Assembly: GCA_023262505.1 (NCBI GenBank)
Contig: JALRAP010000011.1
Location: forward strand, 1 to 52,280
From: Bacteroidia bacterium
GTDB lineage: Bacteria; Bacteroidota; Bacteroidia; AKYH767-A; OLB10
Direction: 5' to 3'
Length of the DNA stretch: 52,280 nt
The notes beneath the pieces are model-generated. The model was not told where the DNA came from. It made no database searches and worked only from the letters and a program-made list of their open reading frames with translations. The position numbers were made by a program, and so were the translations under genes. This document shows positions 26,045-34,910 of this stretch, in pieces; position 1 is the first letter of the stretch; each line of letters starts with the position of its first letter.

Positions 26045-26062
26045 ACCAATTTTATGATTGGT
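26045..26062. repeat. Inverted repeat upstream of the desaturase promoter
   Basis: ACCAAT (26045-26050) and ATTGGT (26057-26062) are perfect inverted copies separated by 6 bases, about 12 bases upstream of the nearer -33 TTTG. It could be an operator for a dimeric regulator; the evidence is only the symmetry and position. Confidence 0.35.
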
Positions 26063-26166
26063 ATATGTAATTGAATATCAGTGATTAAAGTGTTGAGAAT
26101 GGAATCTATTTTAAATAATTTTATACCCAGAGAACAATCCTTATGCTATTGGGTTATAATAGAATG

Positions 26167-26174
26167 TAAATTTG
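26167..26174 (+). promoter_or_regulatory. Probable -7 box for the cytochrome c peroxidase gene
   Basis: TAAATTTG exactly matches the consensus, 10 bases before the ATG at 26185. A TTG at 26149-26151 leaves a 15-base spacer, slightly short. Confidence 0.5.
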
Positions 26175-26184
26175 TTGTTGAATT

Positions 26185-27237
26185 ATGAAGGTCAACAATC
26201 TCAAACTCATACTTTTTATATGCGGAACGTCTGTTCTCTCAATTCTTTCTGGATGTGGAGAGCCTGATAATGAAGAGACCCAACCGCAAGCTCCTATAGT
26301 TTTTCAAATTCCCAACGGATTTCCTAACCCAGTATATGACTTCAATAACAACGAGGTAAATCGAAGCCGCTTTGAACTAGGGCGTAAATTGTTTTATGAT
26401 CCGATTTTATCTAGGGATAATTCAATTTCATGTGGTTCATGTCACCAACAGGCAGGTGCGTTTTCACATATTGATCATCGCGTAAGCCATGGAATCGATA
26501 ATTTGAATGGTAATCGTAATTCTCCAGGCTTGTTTAATTTGGCATGGCACAACAGTTTTTTTTGGGATGGCGGAGTAAACCATATCGAGGTACAGCCAAT
26601 CAGTCCAATTGTCAATCCTGTTGAAATGGATGAGACTTTGGCTAACGTAGTTAATAAGTTAAGAGCCAGCAACAATTACAGAAACCTGTTTCTAGAGGCC
26701 TACGGAAGCGATTCAATTACTTCCCAAATGATGCTTAAGGCTTTGGCCCAGTTCATGTCTTTATTGGTTTCAGCTGATTCAAAATATGATAAGCATGTTC
26801 GTGGTGAATCGGGTGGTCAATTGACCGCTCAAGAGTTAAATGGATTGAATCTGTTTAGACAAAAATGCGCATCGTGTCATACCGAACCTCTTTTCACCGA
26901 TATGTCGTTCCGAAACAACGGATTAGATTCCACTTTTCAGGATGATCCAGGTAGGGCACTTATAACTCAGTCTGCAGCGGATTCCGGTAAATTCAAGGTC
27001 CCCTCACTTAGGAATATAGAGGTTACTTATCCATACATGCATGACGGTTCGTTAAATACATTGGATAAGGTCTTGGACCATTATATAAACGGCGTGAAGA
27101 CATCAACAACCTTGGACCCTGCACTTTTTGGAGGTATTTCACTAACCACACAGGAGAAGGCGGACATTATCAGTTTTCTACGCACACTAACCGATCACAA
27201 ATTCCTCACCAACTCGGAATTTGCAGACCCCAATTGA
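26185..27237 (+). CDS. Di-haem cytochrome c peroxidase lipoprotein
   Basis: 350 aa with a lipobox LSGC (Cys24), so it should be a membrane-anchored lipoprotein outside the cytoplasm. Two C-x-x-C-H haem sites are present: SCGSCH (82-87) and CASCH (about 228-232), the pattern of bacterial di-haem cytochrome c peroxidase/MauG proteins. A KVPSLRNIEVTYPYMHDG segment before the C-terminus is typical of the family. It may reduce hydrogen peroxide with electrons from a small cytochrome c; a MauG-like role is possible. Confidence 0.92.
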   Translation: MKVNNLKLILFICGTSVLSILSGCGEPDNEETQPQAPIVFQIPNGFPNPVYDFNNNEVNRSRFELGRKLFYDPILSRDNSISCGSCHQQAGAFSHIDHRVSHGIDNLNGNRNSPGLFNLAWHNSFFWDGGVNHIEVQPISPIVNPVEMDETLANVVNKLRASNNYRNLFLEAYGSDSITSQMMLKALAQFMSLLVSADSKYDKHVRGESGGQLTAQELNGLNLFRQKCASCHTEPLFTDMSFRNNGLDSTFQDDPGRALITQSAADSGKFKVPSLRNIEVTYPYMHDGSLNTLDKVLDHYINGVKTSTTLDPALFGGISLTTQEKADIISFLRTLTDHKFLTNSEFADPN

Positions 27238-27293
27238 TTTTCTCAAGCCTTTTTTACAATTTTGGGATAAGCGTTTGAAAGCGTAATAGTATT

Positions 27294-28004
27294 TTGGATA
27301 AAAAGCGATTTCTTTTAGTCTTCTTGCCAGTTTCGGTTTTGGTGCTTGTAGCCGACCACTTCAGTTTGGATTTTCTTTTCCTGATTTCAAAGCCTGTTCC
27401 CGCATTGATTTGCTCATGGTTTGCCTTTTCGCAAGTCAAAGCCAATGGCTACAGAAGTAACATTCAAAAATTTATCGTGTTGGCATTTTTGATGTGTAGC
27501 ATCGGCGATTTTTTGCTCTCTATTCAAAATGAAAATCCTGATGTGAATGGCTGGTTTTTGGCAGGAATGCTCGGCTTTGCTCTGGCACATGTAGGGTTCA
27601 TAGGTTCACTGGTTTCCGGTGTGCCGGTTTCAACAATCAAGGAAAAAAGACACTGGGGGCAACTGGCCACTGCTACTTTGATATTGGTTTTTGGCGCAGA
27701 ATTTTTCATACTGAACCGCGAATATTTCGGCTCATTAATGTTACCGGTTTTGGTTTATTGTGCGCTGTTGGTAACCACAGCCATTTCGGCAGCCATGCGA
27801 ATGCTGCACCATGGCAAAGAATCTTATTTTTCAATTCTATCTGGAGCCTTGCTGTTCATGATAAGCGATGCATTGCTCGCAACAGTGATTTTCACTGACC
27901 ATTTTGATCGTGCAGAAATACTAGTGCTGCCATTCTATTTTTCAGCCATAGGGTTACTCGCATACGGTTTCAGCAGAGGTAAGGCAGGAAGTTACAATCA
28001 CTAA
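27294..28004 (+). CDS. Lysoplasmalogenase (YhhN/TMEM86 family)
   Basis: 236 aa, about eight hydrophobic segments, with the two conserved acidic motifs GDFLLS (about 70) and SDALLA (about 199) expected of the YhhN family; TMEM86B members cleave the vinyl ether bond of lysoplasmalogens, and bacterial members are often assigned by similarity alone. The start is a TTG: upstream in frame there is a stop at 27276-27278, no ATG follows before the first membrane helix, and the next internal Met is about 67 residues in. The stop touches the convergent TonB receptor gene without a gap. Confidence 0.83.
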   Translation: MDKKRFLLVFLPVSVLVLVADHFSLDFLFLISKPVPALICSWFAFSQVKANGYRSNIQKFIVLAFLMCSIGDFLLSIQNENPDVNGWFLAGMLGFALAHVGFIGSLVSGVPVSTIKEKRHWGQLATATLILVFGAEFFILNREYFGSLMLPVLVYCALLVTTAISAAMRMLHHGKESYFSILSGALLFMISDALLATVIFTDHFDRAEILVLPFYFSAIGLLAYGFSRGKAGSYNH

Positions 28005-30548
28005 TCAAAAGCGAGCGTTCAAGCGTATGTTTAGCGTTCTAGCACTCAGGTAATTGGGAACGGCATAGGTCCTATCCGTTACATCAGTAACCCACAAATA
28101 AGATACAGTGTTATTAACCTGCAACAAATTGAAAACCTCCAGTCCAATAGAGAAATACTTCAATTTGTTGGCCAATTTGAATCTGAAATTCTTGACTTCA
28201 TCTTCTTCAATGATGGTTTTCGAAAAGCCTATGTCTACACGACGATAGGAGGGGTAACGAAGAACGTCCTTGTATCTATCATTTCCAGGAGGACCAAATG
28301 GAAGTCCAGTCCCATAAACCAATGTCATGCTCATTCGATAGGAAGGGAATTTTGGTAGGTAATCCTGGAAGAACACACTGAATGTTACTCGTTGGTCTGT
28401 AGGGCGGGCGATTTTGCCTGGTTCTGTTTTTACACTATCAACAGGCGTATCATTGAAAGTGAAACCGGGAATGATTTCCTGCCCATCACTATTGTAGTAA
28501 GTGTAATAATAGTCATCTGAGATGTCCTCCATGGTCTTGAGCAATGAAAGGCTAGCCCATGATTCTATACCAGGGACAAATTCTCCGTTGATACGGAAAT
28601 CCGCTCCGGTGGCATATCCGGAGGATTTATTGTTTGCAAAGTATCGCAGTCTCAGATTCTCTACTTTGTATGGAACCATGTTATCCAGTTTCTTGTAATA
28701 TAACTCGGATACGAACTTCAACTCCCTTCCCCAAGCGAGGAAGGTGTGCTCCATTCCTGCCACGAAATGTATGGATCGTTGTGATTTTAAATCGGTATTT
28801 AATTTACCATCAAAATCTCGCATCTCCCGATAAAAGGGCGGTTGGTAGTATACTCCTGTGGCAAGTTTGAAAAGGAAGTTCTTTTTCCATTCCGGTTTGT
28901 ATGAAAGACTCAATCTGGGGCTCCATAATAACTCCTCCGAAAGTGAACGATATGATGCCCTTAATCCTGAATTAAGCGCGAATTGATTTTGTGATCCGAA
29001 ATTGAAGCTATACATGACATAGGCTGCATAGCGCGTGTTGTTCAAGGTTGTGTCTGTTTTTATGACCTCCTGGAACTCTATTATTTGGTTCGGGTCAGAT
29101 GCTTGTCCTATGTTGTCAGGTGGGTGAGGTATCGCATATCCAGCTGAATCGATGTACTCCCATTCGCTTAATTTGTCTGAAATGTTTTCTAAACGTGTTT
29201 GTAAACCAAGCTGCCAAGTTCCATGTTCGCGTTCTTTATATGCCTTAAGGTCAAAGTTGTAGATGGAGGCATCCAAGCTGTTCCTGGCATGTTCCAAGAA
29301 GCTGCCAACTCCCAAATTGAAAGCCGCTTCGCCAAAATTGTCAGACCCCAAATCTTTTTCCAACTCATCAATGTAGTATTGTCCTAGGATGTCAAAGTTT
29401 TCACTTTCGATTGACTGATAATAAGAGCCTATGGCTTTTACCCAAGAGCTGTCCGAGTAACGATGCGTAAACGAAAGAGCACCTGTACCGGATGAATACT
29501 GGTCAACTTCTTGTCCCTCGAAATACATAGTGAGTCGAAGCGCCTGATTTATCGTACCAAATTCAGTCTGTCTGTTGGCTGGTACTATCTCGTATTTGTT
29601 GGATGAGTAGTTGCCTAAGAATGTTAAATCGTTTTTCTTGTTAAGGCTCCATGTAAATAGACCTTGAACATCGCTGAAGGATGGCTTATATTCACCTTTT
29701 GTTTCAAGTGAATTGAAAAGATATTTTGAAGATTTCTGCCTGGCGCCGAAAAGGTACTTGATGTTTTTGGATTTATTGACGCCTTCCAAATGGAGCCCAC
29801 CACCCAGAAGCGAAGCGTATGCCGATCCACCGAATTTGGTTGGCGTTTTGTATTTCACATCCAATACGCTTGATAGCTTGTCTCCATAAACGGCATCAAA
29901 ACCACCAGCACTGAAACTAACGGCAGAAACCATATCCGGGTTGATAAAGCTCAAACCTTCCTGTTGACCGGATCTGACCAATATAGGTCTGAACACTTCG
30001 ATATCGTTTACGTAAACCAGGTTTTCATCGAAATTACCTCCTCTTACAGAGTACTGTGACGAGAGTTCATTGTTAGATACAACTCCGGCAAACGTTTTCA
30101 ATACCGCCTCGAAACTGCCCGTTGTATTGGGTAGAACGGAAATGGTTTTTGGGTCAATGGGTACCATTGTGAGGTTGTCCCGGCGTTTGTCTTTGACTTC
30201 GATTTCAGGAAGTGGTGTTGAGCTGATGGTCATCCTGATGTCCAACAATCTGCTCTCTCCATTTGAAAAATTAAGATTGATCGACTCTGAATTGAAACCA
30301 ATGGAGGTGAATCGAACTATAATTGATGTGTCTGAAGGAACAGTAATGGAATACTTTCCATCTCCAGGGGTGGCCATGCCTCCTGATTTTCCCAATACAG
30401 CCACATTCACTCCTGGCAATGGCTTGCCAGCTGCATCCTTGACCGTACCAAATAATGTGGCAGTTCCTTGCCCATATGCTGTTACACAACCAGCAAAGCA
30501 GATTATAGTAATTGCCATTAAACGGGAAAAGGAATTCAATACTTGCAT
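28005..30548 (-). CDS. TonB-dependent outer membrane receptor
   Basis: 847 aa from the ATG at 30548, which gives a signal peptide; an ATG at 30623 lies inside the upstream gene. Order: signal peptide, a carboxypeptidase-like regulatory domain (about 25-105, starting TATLFGTVKDAAGKPLPGVN), a plug domain (about 110-240, with TTGSFEAVLKTFAGVVSN and SVRGGNFDENLVYVND), and a 22-strand-type beta-barrel to the C-terminal NIRLNARF. It takes up a large substrate by TonB energy; no SusD partner is next to it, so a carbohydrate-utilisation role is not supported. It follows the 30559-31227 gene by 10 bases. Confidence 0.93.
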   Translation of the reverse strand: MQVLNSFSRLMAITIICFAGCVTAYGQGTATLFGTVKDAAGKPLPGVNVAVLGKSGGMATPGDGKYSITVPSDTSIIVRFTSIGFNSESINLNFSNGESRLLDIRMTISSTPLPEIEVKDKRRDNLTMVPIDPKTISVLPNTTGSFEAVLKTFAGVVSNNELSSQYSVRGGNFDENLVYVNDIEVFRPILVRSGQQEGLSFINPDMVSAVSFSAGGFDAVYGDKLSSVLDVKYKTPTKFGGSAYASLLGGGLHLEGVNKSKNIKYLFGARQKSSKYLFNSLETKGEYKPSFSDVQGLFTWSLNKKNDLTFLGNYSSNKYEIVPANRQTEFGTINQALRLTMYFEGQEVDQYSSGTGALSFTHRYSDSSWVKAIGSYYQSIESENFDILGQYYIDELEKDLGSDNFGEAAFNLGVGSFLEHARNSLDASIYNFDLKAYKEREHGTWQLGLQTRLENISDKLSEWEYIDSAGYAIPHPPDNIGQASDPNQIIEFQEVIKTDTTLNNTRYAAYVMYSFNFGSQNQFALNSGLRASYRSLSEELLWSPRLSLSYKPEWKKNFLFKLATGVYYQPPFYREMRDFDGKLNTDLKSQRSIHFVAGMEHTFLAWGRELKFVSELYYKKLDNMVPYKVENLRLRYFANNKSSGYATGADFRINGEFVPGIESWASLSLLKTMEDISDDYYYTYYNSDGQEIIPGFTFNDTPVDSVKTEPGKIARPTDQRVTFSVFFQDYLPKFPSYRMSMTLVYGTGLPFGPPGNDRYKDVLRYPSYRRVDIGFSKTIIEEDEVKNFRFKLANKLKYFSIGLEVFNLLQVNNTVSYLWVTDVTDRTYAVPNYLSARTLNIRLNARF

Positions 30549-30558
30549 GCTATGAGTG

Positions 30559-31227
30559 TCAATCTTTGTTTTTCCTTTTGAAATCCCCTCTTTGCCAGGA
30601 TTCAATGAATTGGGCCCATGCAATAGGGTTTAACAAACTGATAGCTGGATATTGTCCATTTGAATAAACCTTGGTTTGCCGTTCCAAGAGCATGGTTTTG
30701 TAATTGCCACTTCCATCCATAGGTAGTGTAACCATCAATTCGCGCATTTCCTCGAGGGCCATGTTCCTTCTTGCGCGCTCCAAATCGTCATCGGGCACCC
30801 TTAAATCCAAGAAAGCCTGTCGGAATTGTTCTTTGGTAGGCCAAGGATAGATTACTGCTTCACGCAGCAATAAGGTGTCGGAACTCATAATTTTAATGAG
30901 CGAATACCGGTCGGTTTGCAATGTATCTGGAATAACAAAGCTGCTTTTTTTGAAACCGACAGCTGAGAAATCAATTGTGTCACCCATTTGTGCTACAAAT
31001 GAGAAAAATCCACCATAATCACTGATAGTGCCTCGATAAGTTCCACGAACTACGATACTAGAGTAGGGAACTGGCTGCAGGCTATCACCTGTTACCACAA
31101 CTCCTGAAAATTGAACAAGGCCTTTGTTTACTACTTGTGCATTGGATGGATTGGAAAGAGCTATGATGCTGATAATCAGAAAGAATATTGTCCTTTGCAC
31201 AGGTTCTTTTTTTTCAAAATTAGCCAT
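30559..31227 (-). CDS. Carboxypeptidase-like regulatory domain protein, secreted
   Basis: 222 aa from the ATG at 31227, which restores a signal peptide (FFLIISIIALSNPSNAQ). The middle is a CarboxypepD_reg-like beta-sandwich (LVQFSGVVVTGDSLQPVPYS to a VGFKKSSF strand), and the last 100 residues are helical and charged, with no known domain. The gene ends 10 bases before the TonB receptor, so the two were probably made together and may function as a pair. In-frame ATGs at 31335 and 31278 would lengthen the N-terminus but add no signal character. Confidence 0.78.
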   Translation of the reverse strand: MANFEKKEPVQRTIFFLIISIIALSNPSNAQVVNKGLVQFSGVVVTGDSLQPVPYSSIVVRGTYRGTISDYGGFFSFVAQMGDTIDFSAVGFKKSSFVIPDTLQTDRYSLIKIMSSDTLLLREAVIYPWPTKEQFRQAFLDLRVPDDDLERARRNMALEEMRELMVTLPMDGSGNYKTMLLERQTKVYSNGQYPAISLLNPIAWAQFIESWQRGDFKRKNKD

Positions 31228-31317
31228 TGTAAAGCTCAAAAAACGTAGTATTTCAAAACATGTTGCATTTGGAATCATATCGATGTAAAAAATTAAATGA
31301 ACCTTCAGTTTAAATTG

Positions 31318-31325
31318 TAATTTTG
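31318..31325 (+). promoter_or_regulatory. Probable -7 box for the T9SS gene at 31345
   Basis: TAATTTTG exactly matches TAnnTTTG, with the ATG 19 bases downstream. No TTG at a regular -33 distance is evident. Confidence 0.45.
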
Positions 31326-31344
31326 TTAGAATCAAAAAATCAAA

Positions 31345-32469
31345 ATGAAGAAAGTACTACTAGTAATCACATTGGTGTTAATCGCCAATCTTGGAAAAGC
31401 TCAGATCACCATTGGAAGCTCATCTATTCCCGCTGCCAACGATACGTTTAGATTTAGTAACGCTCAAATTACTGCTGCCATAGACCCTGTACCAACAGGG
31501 GCAAACTACACTTGGGACTTTTCATTTCTTCAGCCAGTTTCTCAGGATATCGACACTTTCAGAACGGTTTCATCCACAGGAGGAACATACGCTTTGTATT
31601 TTGCTGATCTCGCATTTAACAGTAATAGGGCGAATCAAGCTAAAAAGGGGAATTTAGGTGTACCTAATGTGCCTATTGGAGGTGGCGTGACAGTAAGTGA
31701 CGTAATCGCTTTTTATTACAAATCAAGCACACTGTATCAGCAAACAGGTTATGGAGCAACTATCAATGGCATCGGAGTTCCCATTGGTTTCAACACCAAA
31801 GATGTAATCTACAGATTCCCTATGAATTTCGGAGATACGGATACTTCACCATCCGATTTCAATATCAATATTCCAAACTTAGGTTACTATGGTCACGACC
31901 AAGTGCGAGTTTCGGAGGTTGATGGATGGGGAACACTCATTACTCCATACGGAACCTTCAATACCCTTCGTATAAAATCATCAATAACTGGTAATGACAC
32001 TTTGTTCTTGGATACTCTCGGTTTTGGTTTCAATTTTCCCTCACCAGCTACTATAGAATATAAGTGGTTAGGAAGTACTAAGAACATCCCTTTGCTGCAA
32101 ATAACCATGACCGGAGGCTCATTCGGCGGTGCTCCTCAGATTTCTTCGGTTACCTTCCGTGATAGTGTTCGGACCCTGACTGCCATAAATGAGGCTGAGA
32201 ATCCGATCGGGAACATGTCAGTATTCCCCAATCCGGCCAATGATTGGGTAACCATATCATTGAACAGTTCTGTTGATGGAGTCGCAACAATAAAGTTGGT
32301 AGCTCCCGATGGGCGGATAGTGGATGATTTGTGGAATGGGGAGTTGTATTCAGGCAACAATATGATGAACCTGAATCTTGCGAACCATCAACCTGCCTCC
32401 GGCTTGTACTTGCTCGAGTTGCAATGCGCAGGTAAGGTAACTCGTTCGCGAATAGTGATTGGAAGATAA
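31345..32469 (+). CDS. Secreted protein with T9SS type A sorting domain
   Basis: 374 aa. Signal peptide at 1-20 (cleavage probably after NLGKAQ). The body (about 25-270) is a beta-rich region of no recognised family, starting ITIGSSSIPAANDTF. The last 80 or so residues are the sorting domain: VFPNPANDWVTISL, then ASGLYLLELQCAG and an Arg-rich end, so it should leave the cell by T9SS. A likely promoter precedes it. It is convergent with the arginine decarboxylase gene, 6 bases away. Confidence 0.85.
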   Translation: MKKVLLVITLVLIANLGKAQITIGSSSIPAANDTFRFSNAQITAAIDPVPTGANYTWDFSFLQPVSQDIDTFRTVSSTGGTYALYFADLAFNSNRANQAKKGNLGVPNVPIGGGVTVSDVIAFYYKSSTLYQQTGYGATINGIGVPIGFNTKDVIYRFPMNFGDTDTSPSDFNINIPNLGYYGHDQVRVSEVDGWGTLITPYGTFNTLRIKSSITGNDTLFLDTLGFGFNFPSPATIEYKWLGSTKNIPLLQITMTGGSFGGAPQISSVTFRDSVRTLTAINEAENPIGNMSVFPNPANDWVTISLNSSVDGVATIKLVAPDGRIVDDLWNGELYSGNNMMNLNLANHQPASGLYLLELQCAGKVTRSRIVIGR

Positions 32470-32475
32470 ACCGGC

Positions 32476-33870
32476 TTAATAGCCGAGTATTTTCATCATC
32501 GACTTGGCACTTTGCTCTTTGGCGAATAACCTTGTCACTATCTCGCCATTATCATCTCGATCTATCAATACGTGCTTGGGAGCTGGTATAAGGCAGTGTT
32601 GAATCCCACCATATCCGCCCAATGATTCTTGGTATGCTCCAGTATGGAAAAAGCCAATATAAAGCGGCTCGTCTTTTTCACCTTTTGGTAAAAAAACCCT
32701 GCTTTTAACGCTTTCCATAATGTAATAGTCGTCGCTATCACAGGTAAGTCCTCCTAGGTTTACCCGTTGATATTCCTTGTCCCAATGGTTTATACTGAGC
32801 AAAATAAACTTCTGTTTGATACCCCAAGTATCGGGTAGTGTTGTGATGAAGGAGCTGTCGATCATGTTCCAAGTCTCCTTATCATTCTGTCTTTTTTCCT
32901 CGGTTACGTTGAATAGTATGGCTCCGCTTTCTCCCACTGTAAATGATCCGAACTCTGTAAACAGGTTCGGTTCTTTAACATTTCGTTGAACGCATATAGA
33001 TTTAATCTGTCGAACAATCTCATCGGCCATGTATTGGTAATCGAAATCGAAGCTAAGTGATGTACGAATCGGAAACCCTCCTCCGATGTCCAATGAATCC
33101 AGTTCTGGGCATACTTTCTTAATGTCGCAATACAAATGAATACAGCGCTCCAATTCAGCCCAATAATATGCAGTATCGCGAATACCGGTATTTATGAAAA
33201 AATGGAGCAATTTGACCTCGATATTAGGGGTCTTTTTAATCACATTCTTGTAGTAATCAATTATTTCAGTGTATCTGATTCCTAGCCTTGATGTATAGAA
33301 ATCAAAATTGGGCTCTTCTTCTGCTGCTATTCGTATGCCTACCTTAAGTTTGTTATCCTTGTAAATATCCTCGTAAGCAGCTAGTTCATTCATGTTGTCC
33401 AAAATGGGAATCACATTGGTGAAGCCATCTTGTATCAACTCCTTGATATTTTGAGTGTAAACGGATCTTTTAAAGCCGTTACACAGCACAAAAACCTCCT
33501 TATTGATTTTTCCACGTTCTTCCAGATTGCGAATAATGGGTATGTCGAAGGCTGAGGATGTCTCCAAATGGATGTCGTTTTTGCAGGCCTCATCCAACAC
33601 AAATGAAAAGTGGGAGCTTTTGGTGCAGTAACAGTAAGTATATTTACCTTTGTAATCGGCCTTGGCCATGGCTACATTGAACAACCGTTTGGCCTTTTGG
33701 ATCTGCTCGCTGATCTTCGGTAGGTAGCTGATTTTTAGAGGTGTTCCATATTGCTCAATGATATCCATTAATGGTATTCCATTGAAATGCAGATTGTTAT
33801 CCACCACCTCAAAACCCTCCTGAGGGAAATCAAATGTTTGTGTAATTAGGTCAGCGTAACGATTTTTCAT
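32476..33870 (-). CDS. speA: Arginine decarboxylase, PLP fold type III (Bacteroidota form)
   Basis: 464 aa from the ATG at 33870; in-frame ATGs further upstream run into the divergent arginase gene and are unlikely. The pyridoxal phosphate lysine sits in CYCTKSSHF (Lys84), and the barrel has a LDIGGGFP phosphate loop. GLTCDSDDYY and HTGAYQES carry the residues typical of alanine-racemase-fold decarboxylases. It should convert arginine to agmatine for polyamine synthesis. It is divergent from arginase, with 84 bases between, so the two routes of arginine use are adjacent. A related amino acid substrate cannot be excluded from sequence. Confidence 0.87.
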   Translation of the reverse strand: MKNRYADLITQTFDFPQEGFEVVDNNLHFNGIPLMDIIEQYGTPLKISYLPKISEQIQKAKRLFNVAMAKADYKGKYTYCYCTKSSHFSFVLDEACKNDIHLETSSAFDIPIIRNLEERGKINKEVFVLCNGFKRSVYTQNIKELIQDGFTNVIPILDNMNELAAYEDIYKDNKLKVGIRIAAEEEPNFDFYTSRLGIRYTEIIDYYKNVIKKTPNIEVKLLHFFINTGIRDTAYYWAELERCIHLYCDIKKVCPELDSLDIGGGFPIRTSLSFDFDYQYMADEIVRQIKSICVQRNVKEPNLFTEFGSFTVGESGAILFNVTEEKRQNDKETWNMIDSSFITTLPDTWGIKQKFILLSINHWDKEYQRVNLGGLTCDSDDYYIMESVKSRVFLPKGEKDEPLYIGFFHTGAYQESLGGYGGIQHCLIPAPKHVLIDRDDNGEIVTRLFAKEQSAKSMMKILGY

Positions 33871-33876
33871 TAATTC

Positions 33877-33923
33877 AAGTAACTTGGATGGTGAATATTT
33901 CGCGAATGTAAGTAACTCGGATG
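33877..33923. repeat. Direct repeats in the speA/arginase intergenic region
   Basis: AAGTAACTTGGATG (33877-33890) and AAGTAACTCGGATG (33910-33923) differ at one base and start 33 bases apart, about three helix turns, with a TTCGCGAA palindrome between them (33899-33906). The second copy overlaps the spacer of the likely speA promoter. A regulator of arginine genes could bind here. Confidence 0.5.
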
Positions 33924-33933
33924 TTAAATTCAA
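33903..33933 (-). promoter_or_regulatory. Probable promoter of speA
   Basis: On the minus strand TTG (33933-33931), a 20-base spacer, then TACATTCG (33910-33903) match the -33 and -7 boxes with one mismatch in the -7 box. The leader to the speA ATG is about 30 bases and contains the first direct repeat. Confidence 0.45.
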
Positions 33934-33954
33934 TAGTGTAAATCGAATACCAAT

Positions 33955-34902
33955 ATGATTAAAAACGTAAAGTTCATAGAGGTTAGGTCTGAAATAGGGG
34001 CTGGTACCCGTGGTGCGAGCCTTGGTGTGGATGCCATAAAAATAGCCGCTCTTGACTATGGTAGTTCGCTTTTCAACAAGCACGACTCTGTTGAGATCAA
34101 AACAGAAAATCAATTACTGTTTGCTAATCCGGGTACACCTTATGCCAAGAGGCTAAAAGGAATAATCGGTACCTGTGAGCGGATTTGCAACGAAGTAGCC
34201 TCAACACTGAAATCCAAGTCGTTTCCAATTGTTCTGGCTGGCGACCATAGCACATCTACAGGCACAATTGCTGGTATTCGCCAAGCATTTCCTAAACAGA
34301 AATTGGGAGTTATATGGATTGATGCACACGCAGATCTGCATTCACCATATACTACCCCTACAGGCAACGTACACGGCATGCCATTGGCTGCATCTCTAGG
34401 AGAAGATAATTTGCAGTCCCGTATCAACAAACCCGATAAGGAAACCGTCGACTTGTGGACTAAATTCAAGAAAATAGGCGGGATTACTCCAAAGATCACC
34501 TACAAGGACATGGTTTATATTTCCCTTCGGGACGTAGAGCCAGAGGAGTCTTATCTGTTGAAGAAGCACAAGGTTCGCATATTTACAACCAACGATGTAA
34601 AACGCAACGGGGTTGAGAAGATTTCGCGCGACGCCTTGGCTCATCTGTCACATTGCAGTCTGATTTATGTGTCGTTTGATGTCGATAGCATGGATTCGTC
34701 CATTTCCAAGGGTACAGGTACCCCTGTTCGAAATGGAATAACCGAAAAGGAAGCGGGCAGCCTTTGTGTAAGATTGGTCCAAAACGAAAAGGTTTGCTGC
34801 ATGGAAATTGCTGAAGTGAATCCAACTCTGGACAAGGAAAATCTTATGGCAGAAAACACTTTTGAAATTCTTCAAAGGGTAGTAAGCCAATTAACTACTT
34901 GA
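33955..34902 (+). CDS. rocF: Arginase
   Basis: 315 aa. The manganese-binding motifs are complete: GDHSTSTGTI, WIDAHADLHSP and SFDVDSMD, together with NVHGMPLA at the substrate loop. It hydrolyses arginine to ornithine and urea; an agmatinase-type substrate is less likely because of the arginase-like loop but cannot be excluded. It lies divergent from arginine decarboxylase and 8 bases before argS, so three arginine-using genes are neighbours. The ATG at 33955 follows the repeats at 33877-33923. Confidence 0.9.
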   Translation: MIKNVKFIEVRSEIGAGTRGASLGVDAIKIAALDYGSSLFNKHDSVEIKTENQLLFANPGTPYAKRLKGIIGTCERICNEVASTLKSKSFPIVLAGDHSTSTGTIAGIRQAFPKQKLGVIWIDAHADLHSPYTTPTGNVHGMPLAASLGEDNLQSRINKPDKETVDLWTKFKKIGGITPKITYKDMVYISLRDVEPEESYLLKKHKVRIFTTNDVKRNGVEKISRDALAHLSHCSLIYVSFDVDSMDSSISKGTGTPVRNGITEKEAGSLCVRLVQNEKVCCMEIAEVNPTLDKENLMAENTFEILQRVVSQLTT

Positions 34903-34910
34903 GCATAATT

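Noticed and set aside
32472-32485. CGGCT-TAAT-AGCCG hairpin between the T9SS and speA stops as a terminator
   Set aside because: The stem is only five pairs and has no T-run on either strand.
33871-34113. Longer N-terminus of arginine decarboxylase
   Set aside because: It would overlap the divergent arginase gene and the repeats, and the family begins near the ATG at 33870.
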